Shown here: piece after piece, positions 17,207 through 26,348 of the stretch
How positions within the stretch are numbered: the first letter of the stretch is position 1
Layout of the letters: each line of letters begins with the position of its first letter
Position numbers and translations under genes: made by a program
Notes under the pieces: generated by a model
Told to the model about the DNA's origin: nothing
The model's input: the letters and a program-made list of their open reading frames with translations, nothing else
Databases searched by the model: none
Origin: Saccharibacillus qingshengii
GTDB lineage: Bacteria > Bacillota > Bacilli > Paenibacillales > Paenibacillaceae
Assembly: GCF_013185195.1 (NCBI RefSeq)
Contig: NZ_JAAZWC010000015.1
Location: 55,331 to 119,330 of the forward strand
DNA: 64,000 nucleotides
Direction of reading: 5' to 3'

Positions 17207-18276
17207 TATTGGCCGATAAACGGATGCGCAGCTTGGAGGTCTGAGCGACTTTCAGCTCCGGAAACCGAATGGGCCGCAAAGTACTGCTGAAGCAGCTCAT
17301 AGGAATGAAGGCGTTTGGCAAAGTCGCGGATCGGACTTGTCACGATCAGTTCGTCCACTCCTCCAAGCCGGGCGGCGTCCAGCAGCCGTCTCCCGACCGT
17401 TTCCGCCGAGCCTTTGATGAGTGGAGACGGTACCTGTTCGATCCGGTAGGCTTCGCCGGATTGAACGCCGAACTCTTCGGCCCGTTCCCGGTCGCCAATC
17501 GTAATCTTGCGTCCGCCGGCCAGAAAGACCCGGAACAGATCGCTTTCGGCCGCGATATCCTGCGCTTCCCGATCGCTATCCGCCAAAGCGGCCGATACGG
17601 CCAATATCGATTCCGGCTGCGATCCGTTCGTCGGCACGAATCGGTCGCGATACCGCTGCAGTGCCGCCGAAGCCTGATCGAGGTCGCCGTTGATAAACAG
17701 CGAGAACACATAAGGCAGCCCCAGCCGCGCGGCCAGATCCGCGCTGTCCGAACTTGCGCCCAGCACGTACAGCCGGGCCGGTTCTTCGGGCACCGGTTCG
17801 GCGCGAAGGCCGGCCAGCGGACTGTCCGCTCCCGGATCGGTTCCGCCGATATACCCGCGCAGCTCTTCGAGTTTCCCTTCAAGCGAAGCGTCTTCTTCCG
17901 GAGCATTCCGGCGCAGCGCAAGCGTCGAACGCGGCAGGCCGCCGGGTGCACGGCCGATGCCCAGATCCAGGCGCCCCGGTTCTAATCCGGCCAATACGTT
18001 GAAGTTCTCCGCCACTTTGTAAGGACTGTAATGCTGGAGCATCACTCCGCCCGATCCGACCCGGATCCGCTCCGTGGACGCGAGCAGATAAGCGACCAGC
18101 ACTTCGGGCGAAGAACCGGCTACCGCCCGCGAATCGTGGTGTTCGGACACCCAGAAACGATGGTAACCGAGCCGGTCCGCCAATCGGGCCAATTCGACCG
18201 TATGACGCAGCGCCCGCTCCGGCGTGTCTCCTTCGAACAACAGCGTTTGATCCAAAATGCCCAACCGAATACTCAT
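17206..18276 (-). CDS. LLM-class (luciferase-like) flavin-dependent oxidoreductase
   Basis: 356 aa, of the group-1 luciferase-like family. It opens with RLGILDQTLLFEGDTPERAL and has GYHRFWVSEHHDSRAVAGSS, GSGGVMLQHYSPYKVAENFN, and DLGIGRAPGG, all typical of that family. These enzymes use reduced FMN and O2, or act as flavin reductases; the substrate is not predictable. It is the last gene of the ABC/monooxygenase operon, 32 bp after the NAD(P)H:FMN reductase gene, which could supply its reduced flavin. Confidence 0.87.
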   Translation of the reverse strand: MSIRLGILDQTLLFEGDTPERALRHTVELARLADRLGYHRFWVSEHHDSRAVAGSSPEVLVAYLLASTERIRVGSGGVMLQHYSPYKVAENFNVLAGLEPGRLDLGIGRAPGGLPRSTLALRRNAPEEDASLEGKLEELRGYIGGTDPGADSPLAGLRAEPVPEEPARLYVLGASSDSADLAARLGLPYVFSLFINGDLDQASAALQRYRDRFVPTNGSQPESILAVSAALADSDREAQDIAAESDLFRVFLAGGRKITIGDRERAEEFGVQSGEAYRIEQVPSPLIKGSAETVGRRLLDAARLGGVDELIVTSPIRDFAKRLHSYELLQQYFAAHSVSGAESRSDLQAAHPFIGQ

Positions 18277-18308
18277 CCGATTCCCCTCTTTCTATTCTTC
18301 CGATTCGT

Positions 18309-18881
18309 CTAAATATGCACACCCGGCAGCGAAGCCGGCACGCTTCGGCGCCGTTCGAGTTCTACCTGCAGTTCCGAGAGCGAGCGTTCAAGCCGCGAAA
18401 CGGTTTCTTCGGACAGGGTGTATCCGCCCTCGGGTCGTCGCGCGATATCCTGATCCAGGCTGTACACACCGCCCAGAATATTCCGCGCCTCCAGAGCGTT
18501 CAGTACAGGCTTGAACGCATAATCGATAACGAGCAGATGCGCAAGGGTACCGCCGACAAACAAGGGAAGCACCGGTTTGTCGCGCAGCCCTTCCTGCGGG
18601 ATCAGATCCAGGAACGTTTTGAGCACCCCGGAGTAGGCCGCTTTGTAGACCGGGCTTGCGAAGATAATCGCGTCGGCCGCTTCTACCCGCTGCAGCGCTT
18701 CGCGGATCTCGGGACTTGCAAAGTTAGCGCCGATCAAATCTGCCGGCGGAAGACTTGCGACATGCAGCAGTTCGTGGGTCAGTCCTTCTTCGTCCAAGCG
18801 GCCTTGCAGATATTGAATAGGCCCGTACAGCCTCGAATTCAAATTCGGACTTCCCGAGACAATCAGGATTTTGGCGGTCAT
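18309..18881 (-). CDS. NADPH-dependent FMN reductase (SsuE-like)
   Basis: 190-aa flavodoxin-fold reductase. Motifs: ILIVSGSPNLNSRLY (residues 5-19, phosphate loop), ADAIIFASPVYKAAYSGVLK with TFLDLIPQEGLRDKPVLPLF (flavin-binding and dimer region), FVGGTLAHLLVIDYAFKPVL. It would supply reduced FMN to the monooxygenases of the same operon. The start at ATG 18881 follows AAAGGAGG; the frame is open upstream but overlaps the end of the transporter gene. The gap to the transporter is only 17 nt, so co-transcription is near certain. Confidence 0.88.
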   Translation of the reverse strand: MTAKILIVSGSPNLNSRLYGPIQYLQGRLDEEGLTHELLHVASLPPADLIGANFASPEIREALQRVEAADAIIFASPVYKAAYSGVLKTFLDLIPQEGLRDKPVLPLFVGGTLAHLLVIDYAFKPVLNALEARNILGGVYSLDQDIARRPEGGYTLSEETVSRLERSLSELQVELERRRSVPASLPGVHI

Positions 18882-18898
18882 ATCGATTTCCTCCTTTT

Positions 18899-20929
18899 TC
18901 AAAGCGGGTAATGGCAGGCAGCCGTATGTTCGCTGCCTACAGAGACAAAAGCGGGTTCCGCCTGGCGGCACAAGTCGGTCGCGATCGGGCAGCGCGTATG
19001 GAAGCGGCAGCCCGCAGGCGGATTTATCGGCGAAGGAATCTCGCCTTTTGCCGTGAATGTTTCGTTCCCCGCCTGCGGCGATCCGGGAATGGACGAAAGC
19101 AGCGCGCGGGTATACGGATGGGCGGGATGGCGGAACAGCTCTTCGCTCGGCGCAACCTCGACCAGCTTGCCCAGATACATCACGCCGATCCGGTTCGAAA
19201 TATGACGCACGACCTGCAGGCCGTGTGCGATAAAGAGCGAGGTCAGACCGAGCTGCCGCTGCAGGTCCTGCAGCAGATTTACGATCTGTGCCTGTACCGA
19301 TACGTCAAGCGCGGAGACCGCTTCGTCGGCCAGGATAAAGCGGGGATTGACCGCAATCGCCCGGGCGATTCCGATCCGCTGCCGCTGTCCGCCCGAGAAT
19401 TCGTGCGGATAACGGTCCTGCCAGGACGATTGCAGTCCTACCTGTTCCAGCAGCTCGCCGACCCGGCCGCGCCGCTCGGCTGCCGTAAGCTTCGTGTGCA
19501 CGCCAAGCGGCTCGGCGATGATCTCGCCGATATTCCAGCGCGGGTCGACCGTACCGTAAGGGTCCTGATGAATGATCTGAAGATCGCGGCGGGTCTCCCG
19601 CCAGCGCCTGCTGCCCTGCGGCGACAACTCTTCGCCCTTGTACAGAACCCGCCCTTCCGTCTGCGATTCCAACTGCAGCAGCAGGCGTCCGAGCGTAGAC
19701 TTTCCGCTGCCCGATTCGCCGACAAGCCCGAATGTTTCGCCTTCGGCAATCGACAGCGACACCCCGTCGACGGCGTGAATCACGCGCTTCTGGTGCCCCC
19801 AGCCGCCGCCGATCGGATAATGTTTCTTGAGATTCTGCGCTTCAAGCAGAATAGACGAAGATTCCCTGTTTGTTCCGGTATCCGGCAGCTCGGCCTGCAG
19901 CTGCGGCACTTCCGGCTGCACGGCGGCCGCGAACGAAGCGGCGGCAGCGCCGGCAGCCGCTTCGTCCGCATGCCAGCAGGCGGCCAGACGGCCGGGGCCC
20001 TGATCGCTGAGCGGAGGAACGCTCTCGCGGCACCGAGGCGAGGCGTAAGCGCAGCGCGGATGAAAGCGGCAGCCGCCCGGCATATCCGCCAGGCCCGGAG
20101 GCGAACCTTCGATCGCGCGAAGCCGCTCTCCGCGGCGGATATCCTGCGTTAACGCGGAATTGAGCAGCCCAATAGTGTACGGATGCCGCGGAGCCGTTAG
20201 CACTTCGGCTGCCGGACCCTGTTCGGCGACCCGGCCTGCGTAGAGCACGACGATCCGATCGGCCATTTGGGCCGCTACGCCCAGATCGTGCGTAATCAGC
20301 AGGATCGACATGCCCAGGCTCTCTTTCAGCTCGTCCAGCAGTTCCAGAATTTGCGCCTGGACCGTAACATCGAGCGCCGTGGTCGGCTCGTCCGCGATCA
20401 AGAGTTCCGGTCCGCCCGACAGTGCCATGGCAATCATGGCCCGCTGGAGCATGCCGCCGGACAGTTCGCCCGGGTACTGCTTCATGCGAAGTTCCGGCTC
20501 GGGAATGCCGACCCGGCGCAGCAGTTCGACTCCTTCCTGCTGCAGTACCGACTTTTTCTCCCGGCGATGGGCGCGCATGGTCTCCACGATCTGGCTTCCG
20601 ATCGTAAAGACCGGATCAAAAGCCGCCATCGGTTCCTGGAAGATCATGGCGATACGCCGTCCCCGCAGATCCCGGACAAGATGGTCGGGCAGCGATTCGA
20701 TAGATTGGCCGCCCAGGCGGATATGGCCTCCGGCGATGCGGCCGTTTTCGTAATCGGTCAGCCGCATGATCGCTTTGGAAGCGATCGTCTTGCCGCTGCC
20801 CGACTCGCCGACCAGGCAGAGCGTTTCTCCCGGAGCGATATCGAACGAAATCTCCGACACCGCCGTCAGTGTCCCGCGGGGCGTATGCACATCGATCGTC
20901 AGTTCTTTGACTTCAAGCCCTGTTTTCAT
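18899..20929 (-). CDS. Fused DppD-DppF type ABC transporter ATPase
   Basis: 676-aa protein with two complete peptide/nickel-type ATPase modules in one chain. Module 1: Walker A GESGSGKT, Q-loop IFQEP, signature LSGGMLQR, Walker B LLIADEPTTALD, H-loop ITHDLG, then a Cys-rich oligopeptide ATP-binding tail (CRFHPRCAYASPRCRES). A linker of about 50 residues leads to module 2: GESGSGKST, IIHQDP, FSGGQRQR, FILADEAVSALD, and a second Cys-rich tail. The H-loop region of module 2 reads FIAHGLQVV, where a Gly replaces the usual Asp next to His. The start is ATG 20929 after AAAGGAGA. Energises import through the two permeases encoded upstream. Confidence 0.92.
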   Translation of the reverse strand: MKTGLEVKELTIDVHTPRGTLTAVSEISFDIAPGETLCLVGESGSGKTIASKAIMRLTDYENGRIAGGHIRLGGQSIESLPDHLVRDLRGRRIAMIFQEPMAAFDPVFTIGSQIVETMRAHRREKKSVLQQEGVELLRRVGIPEPELRMKQYPGELSGGMLQRAMIAMALSGGPELLIADEPTTALDVTVQAQILELLDELKESLGMSILLITHDLGVAAQMADRIVVLYAGRVAEQGPAAEVLTAPRHPYTIGLLNSALTQDIRRGERLRAIEGSPPGLADMPGGCRFHPRCAYASPRCRESVPPLSDQGPGRLAACWHADEAAAGAAAASFAAAVQPEVPQLQAELPDTGTNRESSSILLEAQNLKKHYPIGGGWGHQKRVIHAVDGVSLSIAEGETFGLVGESGSGKSTLGRLLLQLESQTEGRVLYKGEELSPQGSRRWRETRRDLQIIHQDPYGTVDPRWNIGEIIAEPLGVHTKLTAAERRGRVGELLEQVGLQSSWQDRYPHEFSGGQRQRIGIARAIAVNPRFILADEAVSALDVSVQAQIVNLLQDLQRQLGLTSLFIAHGLQVVRHISNRIGVMYLGKLVEVAPSEELFRHPAHPYTRALLSSIPGSPQAGNETFTAKGEIPSPINPPAGCRFHTRCPIATDLCRQAEPAFVSVGSEHTAACHYPL

Positions 20930-21001
20930 GCCGCGATTCTCCTTTCCGGTACCTTGTAGGTAAGGCTGCGGATTTTTTGGATGCCAATCCGTCAATTAGA
21001 C

Positions 21002-21937
21002 TCAGACTTTTCCTTTTCGCTTGGGATCGACGGCATCGCGCCAGCGGTCGCCGATCAGATTGACCGACAGAACAAACAGCGTGATCGCAAGGCCCGGGAA
21101 CGTACAGATCCACCAGGCTACGGTCAGATAACCGCGGCCCTGCGACAGTAGGGCTCCCCAGTCCGGAATTTCCTTCAGCACACCGAGACCCAGAAAACTG
21201 AGGCCCGCCCCCGCCAAAATGGAAGAGCCCAATCCGAGTGTCGCCATCACCAGCAGCGGCGCAGCGGAATTCGGAAGCACATGCCTGATCAGGATCGAAG
21301 ACGGTCTCGCGCCGATTGCCCGCGAAGCGAATATATAGCCCCGGCGGCGAATCGCCATAATCTGTCCCCGCATCACCCGGGCATAACCCGGTACCGAAGA
21401 GATCGCGATCGCAAGTACGATATTGCGCAGACCCGGTCCAAGTGCAGCCGCGATCGTCAGCGCGAGCAGAATCCCCGGAACGGTCAGCAGCACATCCATC
21501 AACCGCATGAGTACCGTATCCAGCTTGCCTCCGACATATCCGGCCAACGAACCGAGCGTCCCGCCGATCAGCACGCCCACCAATACCGAACAGATCCCGA
21601 TCAGCAGCGAATCCCGGGTTCCGTATACGATCAGGCTGAAGACATCTCGTCCGAAATAATCGGTGCCGAGCAGATGCAGGACCGAAGGCGCCTGCAAAAT
21701 CGCTGCCGTGTTCATCTCCGTCGGCGAATAGGGAGCGATCCAGCCGGGAATAAGCGCACACAGGACCAGAAAACTGACAGCGATTCCTGCCACTCCCGTC
21801 AGCACGTCGGCAGAGCCGAAGCGCAGCCTTGTTCCGCTTGTCCGATGTTGGGCGCCGTAGGGCGCCTTGTCGAGTCCAGCCTTCCGGATCCGCCGCAGGC
21901 GTCCGGACGTTTTGGCCGCAGCCGCCGAATGTTTCAT
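21002..21937 (-). CDS. Peptide/nickel-type ABC transporter permease (DppC-like)
   Basis: 311 aa. A soluble N-terminal segment of about 45 residues precedes the first TM; then the N-terminal OppC motif (LLGTDYFGRDVFSLIVYGTR) and the EAA-type loop (ASRAIGARPSSILIRHVLPN) that contacts the ATPase. Six hydrophobic segments are visible. Its ATG overlaps the TGA of the dppB-like gene (ATGA), so the two are translationally coupled; the fused ATPase gene follows 72 bp later. Confidence 0.9.
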   Translation of the reverse strand: MKHSAAAAKTSGRLRRIRKAGLDKAPYGAQHRTSGTRLRFGSADVLTGVAGIAVSFLVLCALIPGWIAPYSPTEMNTAAILQAPSVLHLLGTDYFGRDVFSLIVYGTRDSLLIGICSVLVGVLIGGTLGSLAGYVGGKLDTVLMRLMDVLLTVPGILLALTIAAALGPGLRNIVLAIAISSVPGYARVMRGQIMAIRRRGYIFASRAIGARPSSILIRHVLPNSAAPLLVMATLGLGSSILAGAGLSFLGLGVLKEIPDWGALLSQGRGYLTVAWWICTFPGLAITLFVLSVNLIGDRWRDAVDPKRKGKV

Positions 21938-22870
21938 TGCCCTGCCCCTCTCCGTCTTATTCTGGGATCGATCGCCGCATACGACAGATCAACCAGCAAA
22001 TTGATGCCTACATAGACGATAGCCGTGAAAAAGACGACGCCCTGCACGACCGGCAGGTCTTTGGCCATAATCGCATCGGCGAGAATCCGTCCGACTCCCT
22101 GGCGGGAAAAGACCGTTTCGATAATGACCGTTCCCGCCAGCATGTCGCCGATCTGCATCCCGATCAGCGTCACCGCCGGAATAAGCGCGTTGCGCAGCAC
22201 ATGTTTGTATTGAACGAACCGCTCACGCAGTCCTTTCGCCCGAAGCGTCGTAACGAACGGTTCGCCCAGCACCTCAAGCATACTGCCGCGAACCATGCGT
22301 ACGATCGAACCGGCTCCGACAAAACCAAGCGCAAGTGCCGGCATCACAAGGGTTGTCCAACCGTCCGATCCCATGGCCGGCAGCCACTTCAGCTGCACGG
22401 AGAAGATCAGGATCAGCAGAATCCCCGACCAGAATGTCGGCATCGAGATGCCGAACAGTCCGACAATCCGTGCAGCGAAGTCGATAAGGCCGCCTTTGCG
22501 AACCGCCGACAGCACGCCGAGCGCGACACCGACCACAATGGCAATCAGCGAACTGGCCGCCGTCAACAGCAGGGTCGCGGGAACCTGATGCAGAATCTTG
22601 GGCAGCACCGGCTCCGAACCGACAAGCGAGCGTCCGAAATCGCCGGTCAGCATGTCGCCGAAATAAGTCAGCAGCCTTTCATGAAAAGGCCGGTTCAGCC
22701 CGAGCTGCTCCCGAAGATTCTCGATAACTTCCGGACTGACCGAAGTCGGATCGACCATCGACAGTACCGGGTCTCCCGGCAGCAGATAAAAGATACCAAA
22801 AGACAAGGGCCAGCGAACCGACGATCACAAGCAGCGAACTGGCGAGGCGCGAAGCGATGGCCTGCAGCAT
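21934..22870 (-). pseudogene. Peptide/nickel-type ABC permease (DppB-like) with a 1-nt frameshift near its N terminus
   Basis: The gene starts at ATG 22870 behind AAGGAGGG and reads MLQAIASRLASSLLVIVGSL and ALVF, a normal DppB first TM, but the frame then fails. In the next frame the expected sequence continues as FGIFYLLPGDPVLSMVDPTS and stays DppB-like to 21934 (EAA-type loop TTLRAKGLRERFVQYKHVLRN). The break falls at a run of four A (22798-22801, plus strand) where three would restore the frame and give about 311 aa. A TTG at 22806 opens the second frame but would lose TM1. Possible explanations are a true mutation, a homopolymer sequencing error, or slippage. The rest of the operon is intact. 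Confidence 0.75.
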
Positions 22871-22923
22871 CGAAATCCCTCCTTGCCGGCTGTTTGCGCT
22901 GCCTTTGGGAACGCGCGGCCGGT

Positions 22924-24621
22924 TTATTTTTGCAGATAGACGTCATTGAAGATCGGGTAACCGAACGGGTCGAAGGTAAGCCCTTGAACCGACCGGCCCG
23001 CAGCTACCGTGTACGGGAATACGTATACCGGCAGGATCAGCGCCTGATCGCTGATATACTGCTGCACTTTTTTGTACAGTTCGGCCCGCTTGGCTTCGTC
23101 GGGTTCGATTGCTCCCTGATCGAGCCATTTATCGACCTGCGGATCGGACAATCCGGACAGCGTGCGCCGGCCTTCGTCTTCGGTCGAACGATAGAAAGAA
23201 GTCAGACCGTGCGGATCCGAGTTCACCTGGCTGTTGCCGTACAGATCGTAATCCCAATTCTGATACACGACCGTGGCAATATCCTGGGTAATCTCGACTT
23301 CCGTCTCGATTCCGATCGCTTTGAGCTGCTCGCGGATCATGGCGGCGATATCGTTGCGCTTCTCGCGGTTCGGCGAACCGTCCACATAATGCAGCGTCAG
23401 CTTTTTGCCGTCTTTCACACGGATTCCGTCAGCGCCTTTGACCCAGCCCAATTCATCGAGCAGCGCGTTCGCTTTGGCCGTATCCGGTTTGATTTGGCCT
23501 TCCAGCGATTCGTCGTATCCGAGAATGCCGGGCGTGACCGAAGACCAGGCCCGTTCATAAGTGCCCAAATACAGCGTCTTGACGATCGAATCGAGGTCGA
23601 CGGCGTACTGCACCGCCTGTCGCGCTTTGAGTTCGTTCCAGGGCTCATGCTCCAGATTGAAGAACAGCGTATAGGGGAACCCGATCGTGTTGGTTTGAAG
23701 CAGCTGCGCATTCGGATCGTTTTGCAGCGCGACCACGTTTTGCGGCGGCACGGTTTCGGCGGCCAGCACCTGCCCGCTCTGTACGCCGCCGATCCGCGTC
23801 GCTTCTTCCGGTACGATTTTGAAGGTCAGGGCATCGAGGTAAGCCGCCCCGGTATTTGAGGACTCTGCGCTTCCCCAGGCATAATCGGGATTCTTCGCCA
23901 GCTTGATCTCCGCGTTTTCCGACCAGCTCACGAACTTGAACGGTCCTGTACCCACCGGATTTTTCCCGTAATTTTCACCGTCTTTTTGAGCAGCTGTCGG
24001 CGAGACGAGACTCAACATGCCCTGACTCAGGTTGCCGAGAAACGCCTGGGACGGGGTCTCAAGGTTCAGCTTGATCGTATGCTCGTCGATGACTTCCGAC
24101 GATTTGTACGGACGCAGCAGCGCGAGAGCGTTGGCCGCTTTGGTCTCGGGATCGATAATGCTGTCGAAGTTGTATTTGACCGCTTCCGCATTGAACGGCG
24201 TACCGTCCTGGAACTTCACATCTTCCCTGAGTTTGAGCGTATAGCTCAGACCGTCTTCCGACGCTTTCCATTCCGTGGCCAGCGAAGGGCCCAGCGAACC
24301 GTCCGCATTGCGGATCAGCAGCGTATCGTACAGGGCGCCGAATACCCGGACGGAAACGGCGAGGCCGCTCCGGCGCGGATCGAGCGTATCGGGCGAAGTG
24401 GCCAGCGCGTAGGTGAGCTCGCCGCCTTGAACAGGAGTCGAAGCGGCCGAACCGGCCGTTCCCGAAGCCGCTTTTGCCGTGCTTCCGCCCGATGCCGGTC
24501 CGCATCCGGTCAGCGCCGTAGTGAGCGCCAGCGCAAGGGCTCCGAGAACGCAGCCGAGCTTAAACCTTCTTTTTGGATAGATGCGGTCTGCCGCAAGCTT
24601 GTGGGTGATCCCGTTCGTCAT
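22924..24621 (-). CDS. Family-5 (peptide/nickel-type) ABC substrate-binding lipoprotein
   Basis: 565 aa. Signal peptide with lipobox LTGC (Cys39), an Ala/Ser/Thr-rich spacer, then the SBP_bac_5 domain: GGELTYALATSPDTLDPRRS, LREDVKFQDGTPFNAEAVKY, NPVGTGPFKFVSW and ending with FDPFGYPIFNDVYL. It binds substrate outside the membrane for the DppB/DppC permeases encoded next. Family 5 proteins bind peptides, nickel, or small sulfur or opine compounds; the linked monooxygenases suggest a heteroatom-containing small molecule here. AAGGAGG precedes the ATG. Confidence 0.92.
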   Translation of the reverse strand: MTNGITHKLAADRIYPKRRFKLGCVLGALALALTTALTGCGPASGGSTAKAASGTAGSAASTPVQGGELTYALATSPDTLDPRRSGLAVSVRVFGALYDTLLIRNADGSLGPSLATEWKASEDGLSYTLKLREDVKFQDGTPFNAEAVKYNFDSIIDPETKAANALALLRPYKSSEVIDEHTIKLNLETPSQAFLGNLSQGMLSLVSPTAAQKDGENYGKNPVGTGPFKFVSWSENAEIKLAKNPDYAWGSAESSNTGAAYLDALTFKIVPEEATRIGGVQSGQVLAAETVPPQNVVALQNDPNAQLLQTNTIGFPYTLFFNLEHEPWNELKARQAVQYAVDLDSIVKTLYLGTYERAWSSVTPGILGYDESLEGQIKPDTAKANALLDELGWVKGADGIRVKDGKKLTLHYVDGSPNREKRNDIAAMIREQLKAIGIETEVEITQDIATVVYQNWDYDLYGNSQVNSDPHGLTSFYRSTEDEGRRTLSGLSDPQVDKWLDQGAIEPDEAKRAELYKKVQQYISDQALILPVYVFPYTVAAGRSVQGLTFDPFGYPIFNDVYLQK

Positions 24622-24714
24622 GGGTAAGCCTCCTTCTGTTTATGTAAGAGCGGCAGGAACGGAATACAACCCTTCCGGCGCTGCCGCGATAGATCGAACA
24701 CCATTCCGGCGGGA

Positions 24715-26082
24715 TCAGTTGGACGAAAGGCTTCCTGCCGCCGCTTCCCCGGCAGCCGCCCGGCTGCGCTCGGCCGTATAGCGGTTCTCCGGGATCGGCA
24801 CTCCCAGATTGCCCCGCAGCGTATCGGATTCATAATCGAGGCGGTACAATCCGCGCGCTTGGAGAATCGGAACCACCGTATCGACGAAAGTCCGCAGGCC
24901 GCTCGGAATATCCGTATGGACAATAAATCCGTCCGCGGCTTCCGCTTCGAACCATTCCTGAATCCGATCGGCTACGTCTTCCGGCGTTCCGATAAAGGAA
25001 GTCTTCGGCGTCGCCGAACGCAGAGCAACCTGGCGCAGTGTCAGACGCTGTTCTTGGGCATCGCGCTTGATCTTGTCCGTCCCGCTCTTGAACGCGTTGC
25101 TGCCGAGATCGCCGAGATCCGGGAAAGCTTCGTCGAGCGGATACTGCGAGAAATCGTGATGGTCGAAGAAGCGGCCGAGATACTCCAGTGCCTTGTCGAT
25201 CGTCACAAGCGAAGCGATCTGTTCGTACTTCGCTTCCGCTTCTTCGAGCGTACGGCCGACGATCGGATTGATACCCGGCAGAATCGCAATATCCTGCGGC
25301 TCCCGGCCGTTGGCGACAGCCCGCTGCTTCACATCCCGGTAAAAGGCCTGGGCATCTTCGAGACGTTCATGTCCCGTAAACACCGCATCCGCCGAACGTG
25401 CCGCCAGGTTTTTTCCGTCTTCGGACGATCCCGCCTGGAACACGACCGGCTGACCCTGTTTCGAACGGTCGATATTCAGCGGGCCTTCGACGGAAAAGTA
25501 TTCGCCCTGATGGTTCAGGCGGTGCAGCTTCTCGGGATCGAAAAAGACGCCCGATTCCTTGTCCCGCACAAAAGCATCGTCTTCCCATGAATCCCACAGC
25601 CCACGCACGACTTCCAGATGTTCTTCGGCAATCTTGTAGCGATCGGCATGTGCCGGATGCGAGCGGATCGTATGGTTGCGCGCCGTGCCTTCAAGCGGCG
25701 AAGTCACCACATTCCAGCCGGCGCGTCCTCCGCTGATCTTGTCGAGCGAAGCGAATTGCCGGGCGACGGTAAACGGCTCGCTGTACGAAGTGGAGAGCGT
25801 GCCGACCAAGCCGATCCGGCTTGTGACAGCGGCAAGCGCCGACAGAATCGTAAGCGGCTCGAACCGGTTCAGAAAATGGGGAATCGACTTTTCGTTGATA
25901 TACAGGCCGTCTGCGATAAACACCAGATCGAACTTGCCTTCTTCCGCGGTCTGCGCCTGACGTTTATAGAAATCCAAATTGACACTGGCGTCGCTGAGCA
26001 CCTCCGGATGTCTCCATCCCGTTACGCTTCCGCCTACCCCGTGAATAATGGCACCGAATTTCAAGCTCCGTTTGTTCGTCAT
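24715..26082 (-). CDS. NtaA/SnaA/DszA-family FMN-dependent monooxygenase
   Basis: 455 aa. Typical of the two-component flavin monooxygenase family: opening [20 protein letters not shown], then [59 protein letters not shown], and [20 protein letters not shown]. Members oxidise nitrilotriacetate, dibenzothiophene sulfone, pristinamycin or S-linked substrates with reduced FMN supplied by a partner reductase, here probably the gene at 18309. It is the first gene of the operon and is followed by the transporter genes. Confidence 0.9.
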   Translation of the reverse strand: MTNKRSLKFGAIIHGVGGSVTGWRHPEVLSDASVNLDFYKRQAQTAEEGKFDLVFIADGLYINEKSIPHFLNRFEPLTILSALAAVTSRIGLVGTLSTSYSEPFTVARQFASLDKISGGRAGWNVVTSPLEGTARNHTIRSHPAHADRYKIAEEHLEVVRGLWDSWEDDAFVRDKESGVFFDPEKLHRLNHQGEYFSVEGPLNIDRSKQGQPVVFQAGSSEDGKNLAARSADAVFTGHERLEDAQAFYRDVKQRAVANGREPQDIAILPGINPIVGRTLEEAEAKYEQIASLVTIDKALEYLGRFFDHHDFSQYPLDEAFPDLGDLGSNAFKSGTDKIKRDAQEQRLTLRQVALRSATPKTSFIGTPEDVADRIQEWFEAEAADGFIVHTDIPSGLRTFVDTVVPILQARGLYRLDYESDTLRGNLGVPIPENRYTAERSRAAAGEAAAGSLSSN

Positions 26083-26177
26083 ACGCTCTCTCCGCCTCTC
26101 TTTTTCTCGAAATCATTCAGCCGTAAAATTAAATTAACAATTCCGATGGCTTTTGTATGCTTTCGGGTTGAGAAGAA

Positions 26178-26244
26178 GCTTACCACTCGCCGCGCCCCAG
26201 GGTCAATCGTTTCGCTAATAGACATTTTCTATACCCATATAGAA
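26178..26244 (-). promoter_or_regulatory. Promoter and upstream inverted repeat of the monooxygenase/ABC operon
   Basis: Reading leftward: TTGACC (26201-26206), 17-bp spacer, TAAGCT (26178-26183). About 20 bp upstream of the -35 lies the perfect 7-bp inverted repeat TTCTATA-CCCA-TATAGAA (26227-26244). The position upstream of -35 would suit an activator. No regulator gene is adjacent. Confidence 0.55.
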
Positions 26245-26281
26245 GAAAACGATGGATCTCTGCCGCCTTGAAAAAGACAGC

Positions 26282-26330
26282 AAAAACCCGGTTTTTTTCT
26301 CCGCTGGATACGAAGAAAGAAAACCGGGTT
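26282..26330 (-). terminator. Terminator of the UbiD-family gene
   Basis: Stem AACCCGGTTTT/AAAACCGGGTT with a loop of roughly 20 nt and five T on the minus strand, starting 18 bases after the UbiD stop. Confidence 0.75.
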
Positions 26331-26348
26331 GAGAAGAAAACGGTGGAA

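Noticed and set aside
21829..23859. A 676-codon plus-strand frame opposite the dppB/SBP genes
   Set aside because: Antisense to confident transport genes and with no protein family resemblance.
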